From Oceanospirillum sp047518265 (GTDB lineage Bacteria > Pseudomonadota > Gammaproteobacteria > Pseudomonadales > Halomonadaceae), in contig JAKZRG010000003.1 of NCBI GenBank assembly GCA_047518265.1, positions 1 to 64,000 on the forward strand: a stretch of DNA of 64,000 nucleotides. Reading direction: 5' to 3'. Positions 43,018 to 51,535 of the stretch are shown here, piece by piece. The notes under the pieces were generated by a model, which was given only the letters and a program-made list of their open reading frames with translations, was not told the DNA's origin and did no database searches. The first letter of the stretch is position 1, and every line of letters starts with the position of its first letter. Made by a program: the position numbers and the translations under genes.

Positions 43018-43117
43018 TGCAAAGTAGATGGAAGCTCAAATAGATCTTTAATGCCCTATTTTTAGGTGATTTCTGGATGATAAGAATATCAATTAGTATC
43101 AGGTAAAACACTACAAT

Positions 43118-43152
43118 AAAAAGGCCAGATAGAGAAAGCTATTTGGCCTTTC
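43118..43152. terminator. Bidirectional terminator
   Basis: AAAGGCCA / TGGCCTTT stem (8 bp) with a 16-nt inner region lying between convergent genes. Read on the minus strand it ends in TTTTTATT, which best serves rsuA. Confidence 0.75.
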
Positions 43153-43216
43153 TAGTTAGTTTATTGCCAGTGTTTATAGTGTAATGGTACTGGCAATGAG
43201 TTTATTTGTTTATGAG

Positions 43217-43912
43217 TTATGACCAAACAGACTGCACTTCCTCTTCGGTCAGTTCGCGCCATTCGCCATCAAATAGATCTTCATCCAGCTCAATAGCACC
43301 TACTTGCTCGCGGTGTAGGGCGGTGACTTTATTATCCAGAGCACCAAACATACGTTTTACCTGATGATATTTACCTTCGGTAATGGTCAGTAGAACCTCT
43401 GTTTCGGTGATGCGTTTCAGTACTGCAGGACGTGTTAGTTCATCTTCACCATGGAGTTGTACGCCTTCAGTTAATTTTTCTTCTGCATCAGCGCAAAGAG
43501 GCTCGGCTAACCAGGCACGGTAACGTTTGGCACATTGTTTTTTTGGCGATGTCACTTGGTGTGACCATTGGCCGTCATCCGTAATGAGTACCAACCCCGT
43601 GGTATCTGCGTCTAACCGTCCGGCGATATGCAGACCTCGAAGATTAGGTAATTCTAAATGATTAAGGACAGAAGGATAGTCTTCATCTTCCGTTGAGCAA
43701 ATCGTATTCACTATTTTGTTAAGCATGATGTAGCGCTTTTTAACTTCACCTAACCGACGACCTTCCAGCTCAACGACGGTCTCCTTTTTAACCTTAAAAC
43801 CACCATCTCGAATGGCGACACCGTCACAAGTGACCTTGTCTTTATGCAGTTCTTTTTTCGCATCGGCTCGTGATAGGCCGGTATGATGGCAAACAAACTT
43901 ATCTAAACGCAT
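43217..43912 (-). CDS. rsuA: 16S rRNA pseudouridine(516) synthase
   Basis: A 231-residue RsuA-type enzyme. An N-terminal S4 RNA-binding domain (MRLDKFVCHHTGLSRADAKK) is followed by the catalytic motif AGRLDADTTGLVLITDDGQW with Asp101. The TSPKKQCAKRYRAWL segment matches RsuA's TSPRH-type block rather than RluE or RluB. It makes pseudouridine 516 in 16S rRNA. It stands alone in its orientation, convergent with the DUF4214 gene. Confidence 0.92.
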   Translation of the reverse strand: MRLDKFVCHHTGLSRADAKKELHKDKVTCDGVAIRDGGFKVKKETVVELEGRRLGEVKKRYIMLNKIVNTICSTEDEDYPSVLNHLELPNLRGLHIAGRLDADTTGLVLITDDGQWSHQVTSPKKQCAKRYRAWLAEPLCADAEEKLTEGVQLHGEDELTRPAVLKRITETEVLLTITEGKYHQVKRMFGALDNKVTALHREQVGAIELDEDLFDGEWRELTEEEVQSVWS

Positions 43913-43997
43913 GATCTTCTCTAATTTAATATTTGGTCGGTTATCTGCTGAAGCTTACTTCAGACGCAAATGTTAGGGGCTGTTTTAAGCTGTTTTT

Positions 43998-44948
43998 TTA
44001 CTGATTATCTTTTTGTCGGTAGCTGCGAATACTTTCTGCTGCTTGGTCAACAATATTCTGTCGGGCTGATTGTGAAATCCAGGCATTATGGGGCGTTATT
44101 ATCAGGTTCAAATCTTCGTTTAGCGCATCCAATAATGGATTACCATCTACAGGAGGCTCTTGGCTTAATACATCCGTGGCATAGCCTGCTAATTGCTGTG
44201 ATTTTAGTGCAGCAAGAACTGCTGTTTCATTAACAATACCACCGCGAGCACAATTAATAAGCAGTAAGCCGGGTTTGGCTTTTGCCAGAGTCTCTTGATT
44301 AAGCAGGTTTTCTGTATCCGGCGTTAGAGGACAGTGCAGAGAGATAATATCAGCCAGAGGCAATAAGCTTTCTAATGATGGGCGGCTATCCTGAGACTCT
44401 TGTCCTGGGCGGGCACTAAAGGTCACCGTCATATCAAAAGCTTCCGCTAGTTGAGCCACTTTACTGCCTAATGCTCCTGAACCCACAATAACGAGATGTT
44501 TCCCTGCCAGCTCACCGACAGAGTGCTGCATTAAGCAGAAGAACGGACTTTCTTGCCACTGGCCACTGGCTACGGCTTTACCATAACGTACCTGCTGAGT
44601 AGCAAGCATTAACATCAGCATTAAGCTATGTTGAGCCACACTATTGGTACCATAGGCAATGGCGTTATTGACGGGAATATCCAGCTGAGCTGCTACCGCT
44701 AGGTCGACATTATTCATACCTGTGGCCAGTACACAAATTTGTTTCAGTTTGGAGCTGGCTTTTAGAGACTCTGCATTAACAACGACCTTATTGCAAAGTA
44801 CAATGTCGGCATCTTTTATGCGTTCTTGTACTTGCGCAGGGCTTGTATTGGGATAGCTTATCAGTGAATCAAGTTGCTGTTCTAAGCCGGAAAAATCGAT
44901 ATTAGAGCCAAGGCTTTCAGCATCTAATAGTACGCCCTTTAATGTCAT
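43998..44948 (-). CDS. D-2-hydroxyacid dehydrogenase (glycerate dehydrogenase/hydroxypyruvate reductase-like)
   Basis: A 316-residue NAD(P)-dependent enzyme. The Rossmann motif reads GKHLVIVGSGALGSKVAQLA. The catalytic Arg-Glu-His set is NCARGGIVNE, VLSQEPPVDG and ITPHNAW. The pattern ATGMNNVDLAVAAQLDIPV and the overall length resemble HprA-type hydroxypyruvate reductase. Substrate preference is not decided by sequence. GGAGAG precedes the ATG. The neighbour rsuA follows 85 nt downstream in the same direction. Confidence 0.9.
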   Translation of the reverse strand: MTLKGVLLDAESLGSNIDFSGLEQQLDSLISYPNTSPAQVQERIKDADIVLCNKVVVNAESLKASSKLKQICVLATGMNNVDLAVAAQLDIPVNNAIAYGTNSVAQHSLMLMLMLATQQVRYGKAVASGQWQESPFFCLMQHSVGELAGKHLVIVGSGALGSKVAQLAEAFDMTVTFSARPGQESQDSRPSLESLLPLADIISLHCPLTPDTENLLNQETLAKAKPGLLLINCARGGIVNETAVLAALKSQQLAGYATDVLSQEPPVDGNPLLDALNEDLNLIITPHNAWISQSARQNIVDQAAESIRSYRQKDNQ

Positions 44949-45179
44949 GCTTCTCTCCGGTCAAAATATGGTTTGGGCAAGTTTAAGTCATTCCATTAGG
45001 TAAGGGAAAAATTCTCTATTTGGTCTATCCTATGGATTAATCTGGATTTAAAAGATATATTTAGTTTTTTTCTTCGATTGGCTGATTAATCTACCGTTTA
45101 AGTAGATGCTTTAGTTGTCAGAAGAGATTGTAGAGTTTAAGCTTCATTCTGTTAGTGAATCGGATTCTGGGTAGCCGTT

Positions 45180-46190
45180 GTGGATCGTAGAAGTATTCTA
45201 AAAGCATTCTCCATCAGTGGATTTGTTGCTCTGGGCAGTGGCTCAGTGATGCGACAGTTATTCTTGGGCAATCAGTCTGGACCTGTTATATCTACGGATC
45301 AGGCTGAAAGTCAAGTGGGTAAAGCCGCGCCTGAAGTACCGGAGAAACTGGTCGAAATTGTGGAAGAGCATGCGTCTTCTGCGGACTTCCATGAAGTATC
45401 TGCTCCGCAAAAAATTGAGCAACAGGTTGCAGATTTAAAAGCCGAGATCGAAGCGGCTGAAAGCGATCCCCATGTAAAAGATTACATGCAGAAAATTCGC
45501 TACTTTGAGGGTGTGTTTGAAGACGATTATTTCCTTTCTGAACAAGAGTTTAAGCTTGTCAAAGATACTCTTAAGCATTTAGGGAAAGTTCAACGTACTA
45601 TCGGCCACGGTAACTTTAATTTGCTCAATTTTGATCAAATGGTTAAGTATGGTCGTAACTTCTCACAAATAGGGGAGTTCAGTAAGGTTGAGCTGGATTT
45701 CCTTGAACAGCTGTTTTTTGCCGATGCCAATAAGTACGGTTTTTATGGCGAAAAAGTATTGTTGGGACTGACTGAACGTATCCCTTCGAAAGATTTACTA
45801 AAAGTACCGAAAACAGGTCACTACTTGTTTAAAGGTAAGTCTCTGAAGTTGTATGAAACTCTGAGAAAAGACGTGGGTGAAGATATATTTTTAACCTCAG
45901 GTATCCGTAGTACTGTAAAACAGATGTATCTGTTTTTATCTAAAGTAGTACAGGCTGAAGGTAATATGTCCAAAGCATCTCGCTCTCTAGCTCCTCCTGG
46001 TTACTCTTATCATGCTATTGGTGATTTTGATGTGGGTAAAGTGGGTTATGGTTATAAAAACTTTACAGAAGACTTTGCTAAATCCGATGTGTATAAGCGC
46101 TTACAAGATCTAGGTTATATTTCCATTCGATATACCAATGATAACCGCTTTGGAGTGCGTTACGAGCCTTGGCATATTCAGGTCGTTTAA
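45180..46190 (+). CDS. M15-family D-Ala-D-Ala carboxypeptidase-like protein with possible Tat signal
   Basis: A 336-residue protein starting at GTG. The N-terminus DRRSILKAFSISGFVALGSG has a twin-arginine pattern followed by a hydrophobic stretch, so Tat export is possible. Residues ~40-110 form a charged helical spacer. The C-terminal third (~215-336) is the VanY/M15 metallopeptidase domain: FLTSGIRS, SYHAIGDFDVG (S276, H278, D284) and EPWHIQ (H332). Zinc would be held by H278, D284 and H332; the usual H-x6-D spacing is H-x5-D here. It likely trims peptidoglycan stem peptides in the periplasm. Confidence 0.85.
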   Translation: MDRRSILKAFSISGFVALGSGSVMRQLFLGNQSGPVISTDQAESQVGKAAPEVPEKLVEIVEEHASSADFHEVSAPQKIEQQVADLKAEIEAAESDPHVKDYMQKIRYFEGVFEDDYFLSEQEFKLVKDTLKHLGKVQRTIGHGNFNLLNFDQMVKYGRNFSQIGEFSKVELDFLEQLFFADANKYGFYGEKVLLGLTERIPSKDLLKVPKTGHYLFKGKSLKLYETLRKDVGEDIFLTSGIRSTVKQMYLFLSKVVQAEGNMSKASRSLAPPGYSYHAIGDFDVGKVGYGYKNFTEDFAKSDVYKRLQDLGYISIRYTNDNRFGVRYEPWHIQVV

Positions 46191-46226
46191 CGTTCTCGTT
46201 TTCTTGGTGTTACTCTAATACTATAT

Positions 46227-46304
46227 CTAAACAAACGTATTCCTATTTTCTCTGGTTGTCGTAACCAGAGAAAATAGTGACTGTTGTAGGAAACTTTTGT
46301 TTAG
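46227..46304. repeat. Nested inverted-repeat element, copy 2
   Basis: Outer arms CTAAACAAACGTATTCC (46227-46243) and GGAAACTTTTGTTTAG (46289-46304) pair imperfectly. The inner hairpin CTATTTTCTCTGGTT / AACCAGAGAAAATAG (46243-46277) is a perfect 15-bp stem with a 5-nt loop and no T tract. The outer arms match those of copy 1 at 27922-28001. A further direct CTAAACAAA occurs at 46348-46356. Confidence 0.65.
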
Positions 46305-46455
46305 GTGCTTAAGTACTCTTTAAGGTTTTTGCCTTCCTATTCTGCTGCTAAACAAAAAACTCCTATTTAGGATACCTTTCTGATTTTCCAAATGACATGT
46401 CATGTTTCTTGGCGGATAAAGGTGATGTTCTAGCGTTTTTCTGGACGATTTAAGT

Positions 46456-47295
46456 ATGCTTTCAGTTTTTGCCCGCAGCTGGTTACCTGTTGTTTTGATC
46501 TGTTTATTTTCTTTGGGTTTTTGGTTACAGGCAAAGGCTCCAAAAGTACAGCCTTTGGTTGTTGTTCCTGTGCCTCTACCGCCTCAATTAATAACAACTG
46601 ATTTAAGCGAACTTTATAGCATTAAAAATACGCGAAAGAAGAAGCAACGCTTTTTTGCTTTGCTTCAACCACTTATAGTATTGGAAAATAATTTTATTCT
46701 TCAGCAGCGTAGTTGGCTGGAGGCGTTAAATGTGATGTCTTTGAGCAAAGAGTCTTTAGAGCGACAAACCGTTGCTGAAAGACGGTTGTTCCAAGAGCAA
46801 CGAGGTTTGTTGATGCAATTGGCTCGTGATTATCGAATTGATTCTTCATCAGTTACTGAGGCATATCAGGCATTATTATTACGAGTAAACGTTATACCTA
46901 TAGAGCTGGTATTGGTTCAAGCGGCAAATGAATCTGCTTGGGGCAAATCTCGCTTTGCTCGTCAGGGTAATAATTTATTTGGCCAGTGGTGTTTCAGTGT
47001 GGGCTGTGGAATGGTTCCTGCTAGAAGACCAGAAGGGGAGCGGTATGAAGTAGCAACATTTTCTTCTGTACAGTTGAGTATTCGCGCATATTTGCATAAC
47101 CTCAATACCTTTTCCGCTTATGATAGCTTGCGACAACAACGTGCAGAGCTGGGGGAAAAGGGGGAGGTTGTGACTGGCATATTATTAGCTAATTCACTAC
47201 AGCAATATTCCCAGCGTGGCCAAGCTTATGTCACTGAGTTACAGCATATGATACGAATCAATCAGTCATTAATCGCTCAAGCTGGTGCTCAATAG
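46456..47295 (+). CDS. Bax-like glucosaminidase-domain protein
   Basis: A 279-residue protein with an N-terminal membrane anchor/signal (WLPVVLICLFSLGFWLQAKA, residues ~9-28) and a C-terminal glucosaminidase fold of the Bax type. IELVLVQAANESAWGKSRFARQGNNLFGQWCF contains the catalytic Glu (ANESAWG), and FSSVQLSIRAYLHNLNTFSAYDSLR is a family block. It probably cleaves peptidoglycan glycan strands. It follows another peptidoglycan enzyme gene, with the inverted-repeat region between them. The Shine-Dalgarno is weak. Confidence 0.9.
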   Translation: MLSVFARSWLPVVLICLFSLGFWLQAKAPKVQPLVVVPVPLPPQLITTDLSELYSIKNTRKKKQRFFALLQPLIVLENNFILQQRSWLEALNVMSLSKESLERQTVAERRLFQEQRGLLMQLARDYRIDSSSVTEAYQALLLRVNVIPIELVLVQAANESAWGKSRFARQGNNLFGQWCFSVGCGMVPARRPEGERYEVATFSSVQLSIRAYLHNLNTFSAYDSLRQQRAELGEKGEVVTGILLANSLQQYSQRGQAYVTELQHMIRINQSLIAQAGAQ

Positions 47296-47422
47296 ATATG
47301 GCTGAGATGCCAATACATGAAGAGATAAACTGAATATGGATTTTGGTAAAGTTGTGCTTCCGATTCAGGTAATATGATCTTTAACTTCCATTTCGAATAA
47401 AAATTTGCAGAATAATAATTCT

Positions 47423-48442
47423 ATGACAAAAAAATTTGCCGTAACCGTGTTAGGCGGTGGTAGTTTTGGAACTGCCTTAGCCAGTATTGCTGCAGATAAT
47501 GGTTTTCCTGTAAAGCAGTGGATGCGTGACGAAAATCTAGCTCAGAATATTAATGAGCAGCGCCGAAATACGCGTTATCTACCGGATTATGAAATTAATC
47601 AGAATGTTCAAGCGACCACGGATGTCATTGATGCCGTTTCTGGGGCTGATGTTATTTTTGTGGCAATTCCCAGCAAGGCATTTTCAGCGGTAGTGGATAA
47701 GGCTAGAGCCTATTTGAGTAAAGATCAGATTATGATCAGTACCGCTAAAGGGATTCAGGAGGATGGCTTTTTATTAATGTCTGAAATTCTGAAGACTCAT
47801 ACGCCTAGTGAGCATGTTGGCGTATTGAGCGGCCCTAATCTCGCTAAAGAGATCGCACAAAAGCAGATGACGGCAACAGTTGTGGCTAGTGATGATGCTT
47901 TTACCCGTGAGACTATCCAGCAAGTTTTGGGTTGCAGTTACTTTCGTGTTTACGCCAGTAATGACCTATTTGGCGTTGAGTTAGGCGGAGCCTTAAAAAA
48001 TATCTATGCAATCGCATCGGGTATGGCATCAGCCTTAGGTGTTGGTGAAAACACAAAAAGCATGCTGATTACTCGTAGTTTGGCTGAAATGAGTCGCTTT
48101 GCCGTCGCAATGGGCGCTAACCCTATGACTTTCTTGGGGTTATCTGGTGTTGGGGACCTGATTGTTACTTGTACCTCCCCTTTAAGCCGAAACTATAGAG
48201 TGGGCCATGCGCTAGGTGAAGGAAAAACATTGGCTGAGGCCGTTGAAAGCCTGGGGCAGGTGGCTGAAGGGGTAAATACCATCCGGTTAGTAAGAAATAA
48301 ATCAATAGAGATGGGGGTTTACATGCCCCTAGCTTGTGCTTTGTACGAAGTGTTATTTAATGATCAATCGGTGAAAAAAGTAATCCACGGCTTGATGACG
48401 GGTGAACAAAGTACGGATGTCGAATTTGTTTTACCTCGTTAA
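47423..48442 (+). CDS. gpsA: Glycerol-3-phosphate dehydrogenase [NAD(P)+]
   Basis: A 339-residue enzyme that reduces dihydroxyacetone phosphate to sn-glycerol 3-phosphate for phospholipid synthesis. The Rossmann motif is VTVLGGGSFGTALASIAADNG and the catalytic Lys motif is LGGALKNIYAIASGMASALG. LSGVGDLIVTCTSPLSRN is a family signature. The start is taken at the ATG at 47423 (MTKKFAVT); a TTG six codons upstream is in frame, and neither has a strong Shine-Dalgarno. It heads a gpsA-DUF4389-sixA run. Confidence 0.96.
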   Translation: MTKKFAVTVLGGGSFGTALASIAADNGFPVKQWMRDENLAQNINEQRRNTRYLPDYEINQNVQATTDVIDAVSGADVIFVAIPSKAFSAVVDKARAYLSKDQIMISTAKGIQEDGFLLMSEILKTHTPSEHVGVLSGPNLAKEIAQKQMTATVVASDDAFTRETIQQVLGCSYFRVYASNDLFGVELGGALKNIYAIASGMASALGVGENTKSMLITRSLAEMSRFAVAMGANPMTFLGLSGVGDLIVTCTSPLSRNYRVGHALGEGKTLAEAVESLGQVAEGVNTIRLVRNKSIEMGVYMPLACALYEVLFNDQSVKKVIHGLMTGEQSTDVEFVLPR

Positions 48443-48464
48443 GGGTCGTTATTAAGGGTTTGGA

Positions 48465-48803
48465 ATGAGCAGTCAAAAATCAGGCAGGGGTAAAACAGGT
48501 ATGGCTAAAAAAGGAATCACAACGGGTGCATTTTGGTTTCGAATCATCTTTATGCTGGTCTTCTTTTTTGCTTTTCAGGTTACTAAACTATTAGTTGGTT
48601 TAGGTGTTTGCCTACAGGTGATCTTTCTTGCTTTAACAGGAGAGAAAAATCTATTTTTACAGCAAACGGGTGCCAATTTAACGGCTTATACATACCAGTT
48701 GTATCGTTATTTGACATTTAATAGTGAAGAGAAGCCGTTTCCTTTTGCTGCCTGGCCAGAGGGTGATTCACCGGATGTCGATCCTTATCAATCTCGTGAT
48801 TAA
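48465..48803 (+). CDS. DUF4389 domain-containing membrane protein
   Basis: A 112-residue protein. A basic N-terminus is followed by two close hydrophobic helices (FRIIFMLVFFFAFQVTKLL and GLGVCLQVIFLALTG). The conserved block AYTYQLYRYLTFNSEEKPFPF ends in a short acidic tail. This matches the DUF4389 family, which follows gpsA and precedes sixA in pseudomonads. Function is unknown. It starts 22 nt after gpsA and is probably cotranscribed. Confidence 0.88.
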   Translation: MSSQKSGRGKTGMAKKGITTGAFWFRIIFMLVFFFAFQVTKLLVGLGVCLQVIFLALTGEKNLFLQQTGANLTAYTYQLYRYLTFNSEEKPFPFAAWPEGDSPDVDPYQSRD

Positions 48804-48898
48804 CCAGCCATAAAGCTTTGAGAGCGTTTTATTGAATCGGAGCTAAAATTTATGAGATATCTTGCGATAAAGCAGCATGACTTCTGGAGTATTAACTT

Positions 48899-49369
48899 TT
48901 GAAACTGATTATTCTTCGTCATGGTGAAGCAGGTCGAGCCACAACAGATTTTGATCGTAATTTAACTCATAACGGTAGATCTGAAGTTGCTGCCATTAGT
49001 CAGGCGAGTTTGACGAGTTTAAAGGGAGCAAATGCTTTTGTTAGCCCCTATGTACGGGCACAACAGACCTTGCATGAAGTCTCTCAACACGTGGTACTGA
49101 ATCGGCAGACAACTCTGCCGATTATAACTCCAGATGATTCACCAGAAGCTGTATTGGAATGGCTGTCAAACCAACCAGAGTCTGATTTCCCAATGCTCCT
49201 TGTGAGTCATCAACCCATGGTTAGTCGTTTAATTAGCCTGTTAGTGGATGGTGATTTTTTAGGGTATTACCCTATGTCGACAGCATCTATGACGGTGTTG
49301 GAAGCCGATGTATGGGCAAAAGGTCTCGCCAATGTAGTGTCTCAGACTCATGTGGCAGATTTACAGTAA
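48899..49369 (+). CDS. sixA: Phosphohistidine phosphatase SixA
   Basis: A 156-residue histidine-phosphatase-superfamily protein. The RHG motif is at the very N-terminus (KLIILRHGEAG; H8 is the nucleophile), and the second conserved His is in LLVSHQPMVSRL. SixA removes phosphate from histidine phosphotransfer proteins; in E. coli it acts on ArcB and on PTS-Ntr components. The start is TTG, with GGAG about 9 nt upstream. The position after gpsA-DUF4389 supports the assignment. Confidence 0.92.
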   Translation: MKLIILRHGEAGRATTDFDRNLTHNGRSEVAAISQASLTSLKGANAFVSPYVRAQQTLHEVSQHVVLNRQTTLPIITPDDSPEAVLEWLSNQPESDFPMLLVSHQPMVSRLISLLVDGDFLGYYPMSTASMTVLEADVWAKGLANVVSQTHVADLQ

Positions 49370-49438
49370 TGCATTTCACTAAGCTCAATGTGCTGTCAGT
49401 GCTTTAATCCTATGAGCATTAATGGACGTTATTGTTAA

Positions 49439-50395
49439 CTAAACTAGCTTTAACCAGTGTAGTAAAAACACCCCTAAGGTAATGCTTAGCGTTGAGCCCA
49501 CGGTCGTTAGTGCCACAATATTAGCCGCTAATTTGTCGTTCCCACCCATGGCCTTAACCATCACAAAGCTGCCGGCAGCAGTTGGGCTTGCAAAGTATAA
49601 AAATAAGATCCCCAGAGTTTGTCCTGTCCAACCCAATAACCAAGCACCAAAGGTCATAATCAGTGGCAGTATGGCAAGCTTCATTGCAGTGGCATTCCAA
49701 GACGCAATGGATGAGGCTCGTAAAGACTTCAAACTTAAGGAGGCACCAATACAAAGTAGTGCCAAAGGTAGGGTAAGGCCGGAAAAGTAATGACCTGTTT
49801 TTAACACTATTTCTGGTAGCTCTATGTTTAACAAAGAGACTGGAATGGCGGCAACGACAGAAAAAATAAGTGGATTCTTTACAATATCAATCAGTATGGG
49901 GCGCCAGCCTGCTTCTGCTCGTCCTGGCATGGACATATTCAGTGCGATCACGGATAAGATATTATAAATAATGATCAGGCAACCCAATAAAATAGAGGCC
50001 AGAGGTAAGCCGGTCTCTCCAAACTGGTTGGCAGCCAAAGCCAGCCCGATAATACCTTGATTTCCCCGAAAACTCCCCTGAATAAATACCCCTCGATCTT
50101 CTTTAGGGTAAATAATTTTTTTTGCTAACCAGATAAGAAAAAAGAAACCAATTAAGGTTGCGACAGAAGCATAGAGTAAAACACCGGGGTCAAGACTCTG
50201 TCTTAAATCGGTTTTACTGATATTTAGAAAAACAAGCGTAGGTAGTGTGACACGAAAAACGAGCCCTGATGCCACTTTGACAAAATGATCGTCCAGCCAA
50301 TTTAAGCGGCGAAACAGGATGCCTAAAAATACTAGGATAAAAACGGGGGCAGTAACTTGTAATGTCAGGGATAAAGAGTGGAAAAAATTTTCCAT
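49439..50395 (-). CDS. AEC (auxin efflux carrier) family transporter
   Basis: A 318-residue inner-membrane permease with about ten hydrophobic segments in two inverted halves. Family marks include PVFILVFLGILFRRLNWLDD at the N-terminus, GSFRGNQGIIGLALAANQFGE in the middle, and FASPTAAGSFVMVKAMGGND near the end. Bacterial relatives carry malate, malonate or other small organic acids. Its ATG overlaps the stop codon of a 45-residue upstream ORF by one base (TAATG), so translation is probably coupled. Confidence 0.92.
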   Translation of the reverse strand: MENFFHSLSLTLQVTAPVFILVFLGILFRRLNWLDDHFVKVASGLVFRVTLPTLVFLNISKTDLRQSLDPGVLLYASVATLIGFFFLIWLAKKIIYPKEDRGVFIQGSFRGNQGIIGLALAANQFGETGLPLASILLGCLIIIYNILSVIALNMSMPGRAEAGWRPILIDIVKNPLIFSVVAAIPVSLLNIELPEIVLKTGHYFSGLTLPLALLCIGASLSLKSLRASSIASWNATAMKLAILPLIMTFGAWLLGWTGQTLGILFLYFASPTAAGSFVMVKAMGGNDKLAANIVALTTVGSTLSITLGVFLLHWLKLV

Positions 50396-50532
50396 TATGA
50401 ATTATTGCTGATTTGCCAGATCGCAAAAGCAACTGCTGCAATTACCGTTATAAAAAAAGATAGGTTACGCTTTCTTTTGACTTCAGGGGAGCGGCTTGGG
50501 CGATTGGATTTATCAACGGGTTGATGGCTCAT
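50395..50532 (-). CDS. Small single-pass membrane protein coupled to the AEC transporter
   Basis: An ORF of 45 codons, below common length cut-offs. GGAG lies 6 nt before the ATG. The protein has a polar, basic N-terminus (SHQPVDKSNRPSRSPEVKRK) followed by one hydrophobic helix (LSFFITVIAAVAFAIWQI) and a short NNS tail. The basic side would be cytoplasmic. Its TAA overlaps the transporter's ATG (TAATG). The ribosome site, coupling and clean membrane topology argue that it is real. I do not recognise a family. Confidence 0.7.
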   Translation of the reverse strand: MSHQPVDKSNRPSRSPEVKRKRNLSFFITVIAAVAFAIWQISNNS

Positions 50533-50734
50533 GGTGGTCTCCTGCTATTGGATCAGGTATTAATCCTGTTAGTCCAAGTATTCAGCTATTACAGCCCTTA
50601 TTTTAAGAGGGGGACTCTACTGCCAGTTGTACCTTCCTGCAAGTTGATTAATTAATTTTATCTCAAGGACTGTTGTTTCTTTTGTACCGGAGCATAATCA
50701 AGAATATTAAAACATACGTTTGCTTGGAGAGGCT

Positions 50735-51526
50735 ATGTCGACTATTCACTTTGCTCATGCCAATGGGTTTCCTATGGCCAGTTATCGTGTGTTGTTTGAA
50801 GCGTTAGAAAAAGACTTTGATATTCAAGGCGTGTCTCATATTGGTCATGATCCTCGTTGGCCTGTGGATCATAACTGGGACGCCCTCGTACAGGAGCAGT
50901 TGGCTCAGGTACGACAATGTGAGGAGCCGGTGTGGGCTGTAGGGCATTCATTAGGTGGTGTTTTGTTGTACCAGGCTGCACTAAAGGCACCGGGTTACTT
51001 TAAAGGGTTAATCTTATTAGACCCACCGCTGTATATCAGTGGGCTAAGGCCTTGGTTAATTAAGTTGGCCAAGCGTATAGGGAATATTGATAAGGTAACC
51101 CCCGCCTATAAAAGCCGTAAACGTCGTGATCGATGGGCAAATAAAGATGAAATGTTTGCTTACCTGCAGCAAAGAAAATTGTTTCAGGGCATGGACGAAC
51201 GCTGTATGTGGGATTATATCGAATCAGCCAGTCACATAGAGTCCGGTGCGCGAGTCTTAAATTTTCAGCCAAAAGTTGAGTACGATATATTTTGTAACGT
51301 GGCAGATAATCTCTGGAATAGTGGGGCTAAAATGCAACTTCCAGTGGCCGTATTTACCAGTGAGCAGGACTCTGTGATTCATTCTTCTGGTCTTAAGGGA
51401 ATGATTAAAGCCGGTTTTCATTGGCAATCTGTTAATGGCGGGCATCTGTTTCCCTTGCAACATCCAGAGTCGACAGCGCAGCAGATACAGGCCATGATTA
51501 AGACATTTCATGGTAACTCTGACTAA
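50735..51526 (+). CDS. Alpha/beta hydrolase
   Basis: A 263-residue alpha/beta-hydrolase. HFAHANGFPMASYR forms the oxyanion-hole HxNGfP motif, VWAVGHSLGGVLLYQA is the nucleophile elbow (GHSLGG), and the late catalytic His is in SVNGGHLFPLQHPE. The substrate is unknown. GGAGAGG lies just before the ATG at 50735; an ATG five codons upstream is less well placed. The next hydrolase gene starts 9 nt after its stop, so the two form an operon. Confidence 0.9.
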   Translation: MSTIHFAHANGFPMASYRVLFEALEKDFDIQGVSHIGHDPRWPVDHNWDALVQEQLAQVRQCEEPVWAVGHSLGGVLLYQAALKAPGYFKGLILLDPPLYISGLRPWLIKLAKRIGNIDKVTPAYKSRKRRDRWANKDEMFAYLQQRKLFQGMDERCMWDYIESASHIESGARVLNFQPKVEYDIFCNVADNLWNSGAKMQLPVAVFTSEQDSVIHSSGLKGMIKAGFHWQSVNGGHLFPLQHPESTAQQIQAMIKTFHGNSD

Positions 51527-51535
51527 GGCTAAGTA

